From Balneolales bacterium (GTDB lineage Bacteria; Bacteroidota; Rhodothermia; Balneolales; Natronogracilivirgulaceae), in assembly GCA_007131625.1 (NCBI GenBank), contig SLQC01000038.1, forward strand, positions 1 to 5,497: a DNA stretch of 5,497 nt. Direction: 5' to 3'. Both the position numbers and the translations under genes were made by a program. Shown one piece after another: positions 5,210 through 5,497 of this stretch (its first letter is position 1; each line of letters opens with the position of its first letter). Below the pieces are notes generated by a model, which was not told the DNA's origin, ran no database searches, and worked only from the letters and a program-made list of their open reading frames with translations.

Positions 5210-5240
5210 AATATACATGCCCTTTAATATACACGTGCCC
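5210..5240. repeat. Short imperfect direct repeat in the 5054-5278 intergenic region
   Basis: AATATACATGCCC (5210-5222) recurs as AATATACACGTGCCC (5226-5240), start to start 16 bp, the second copy containing the palindrome CACGTG. It lies 38 bp upstream of the ATG at 5279 and could be an operator, or chance in AT-rich leader sequence. The rest of this 225-bp gap has no gene that I can support; a TTCGTTTG at 5170-5177 resembles the Bacteroidota -7 box TAnnTTTG with one mismatch, too weak to call. Confidence 0.3.
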
Positions 5241-5268
5241 GTTTCGATCAACCGGAGACATATTCTCC

Positions 5269-5274
5269 AGGAGG
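5269..5274 (+). promoter_or_regulatory. Strong ribosome binding site of the last gene
   Basis: AGGAGG with a 4-nt spacer to the ATG at 5279. It is the best Shine-Dalgarno match in the window and supports the start of a gene that runs off the window end. Confidence 0.8.
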
Positions 5275-5278
5275 TATC

Positions 5279-5497
5279 ATGAAAAGGAACAGATCCCATC
5301 TCATTTGGATATTCGCGGCTCTCCTGATATCAGGATCCGTCGCCATAATTTTCTTCATAAACCGGGATATACAGGATGATCCGGCACCGATACCGGAGGA
5401 GGAAACCGTACAGAGGCCGGAAGACCCGGATACACGGGAACCGGAGGAGGAAACAGCACAAGAGCCTGATGTTGACCACTCCGAAGCCCGCGAAATC
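5279..5497 (+). CDS. Single-pass membrane protein with acidic Pro/Glu repeat, N-terminal part (3' truncated)
   Basis: Seventy-three codons are open to the window end without a stop. The protein begins MKRNRSHLIWIFAALL: a short basic N-terminus, then one hydrophobic segment at about residues 8-28, with no lipobox or clear signal-peptidase site, so it is probably an inner-membrane anchor with the C-terminus outside the cytoplasm. From residue 30 the chain is rich in Pro, Glu and Asp and contains a 16-residue repeat (PEEETVQRPEDPDTRE, then PEEETAQEPDVDHSEA). Such linkers usually hold a periplasmic domain away from the membrane; that domain lies beyond the window, so no function is offered. The start is well supported by AGGAGG. 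Preceded by a 225-bp gap, so it likely has its own promoter. Confidence 0.75.
   Translation, partial: MKRNRSHLIWIFAALLISGSVAIIFFINRDIQDDPAPIPEEETVQRPEDPDTREPEEETAQEPDVDHSEAREI
5392..5454 (+). repeat. 48-bp-spaced direct repeat within the last gene
   Basis: The 15-mer ACCGGAGGAGGAAAC occurs at 5392-5406 and again at 5440-5454, exactly 48 bp (16 codons) apart, giving the repeated PEEET in the encoded linker. The identical codons suggest a recent in-frame duplication rather than selection on residues alone. Confidence 0.7.

Noticed and set aside
5040..5282. Open frame covering the gap before the last gene
   Set aside because: It overlaps the end of the preceding gene and the strong ribosome site of the next; low-complexity composition and no family resemblance.

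Overview
The window is about 5.5 kb at roughly 50% GC and looks like chromosomal DNA of a Gram-negative bacterium in the Bacteroidota/Balneolota/Rhodothermota neighbourhood. That placement is an inference from protein style: a lipoprotein, a secreted cupin, a DUF309 protein with an N-terminal YVPG-PHP-DP-GH stretch, and weak or absent Shine-Dalgarno sites on several genes. No rRNA or other phylogenetic marker is present, so it is tentative. All genes I can support are on the + strand.

Left part (1-1900): the window opens inside a TPR-rich protein of the kind that forms the C-terminal half of AfsR/SARP- or LuxR-type regulators. After a 223-bp gap comes a class I SAM methyltransferase built like the arsenite methyltransferase ArsM, but without two of the cysteine positions expected in ArsM. 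The gap holds two perfect plus one degenerate 11-bp direct repeat just upstream of a -10-like TATTAT, then a perfect 10-bp inverted repeat before the start codon. This resembles SARP operator geometry and suggests that the upstream regulator controls the methyltransferase. A 9-bp tandem repeat array and an 18-bp GC-rich palindrome follow immediately after the methyltransferase stop codon.

Middle part (1900-3190): two exported proteins with good ribosome binding sites, a signal-peptide cupin and a lipoprotein of a widespread unnamed secreted family. They are 67 bp apart and probably co-transcribed.

Graveyard (3190-3700): no intact gene. It holds a long stem-loop, a C-terminal scrap of a DUF2075-type helicase, an AT-rich stretch, and a frameshifted FitA/VapB-like antitoxin gene. 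This looks like the residue of a mobile or defence island.

Right part (3700-5497): an intact DUF309 protein; a protein of a recognisable but unnamed family that seems to have lost its middle in frame; and the beginning of a single-pass membrane protein with an acidic, proline-rich 16-residue repeat, cut by the window end.

The best candidate for something undescribed is the pairing of the TPR regulator with a cysteine-poor ArsM-like methyltransferase and its repeat-rich control region, possibly extending to the secreted cupin and lipoprotein. The substrate is unknown.
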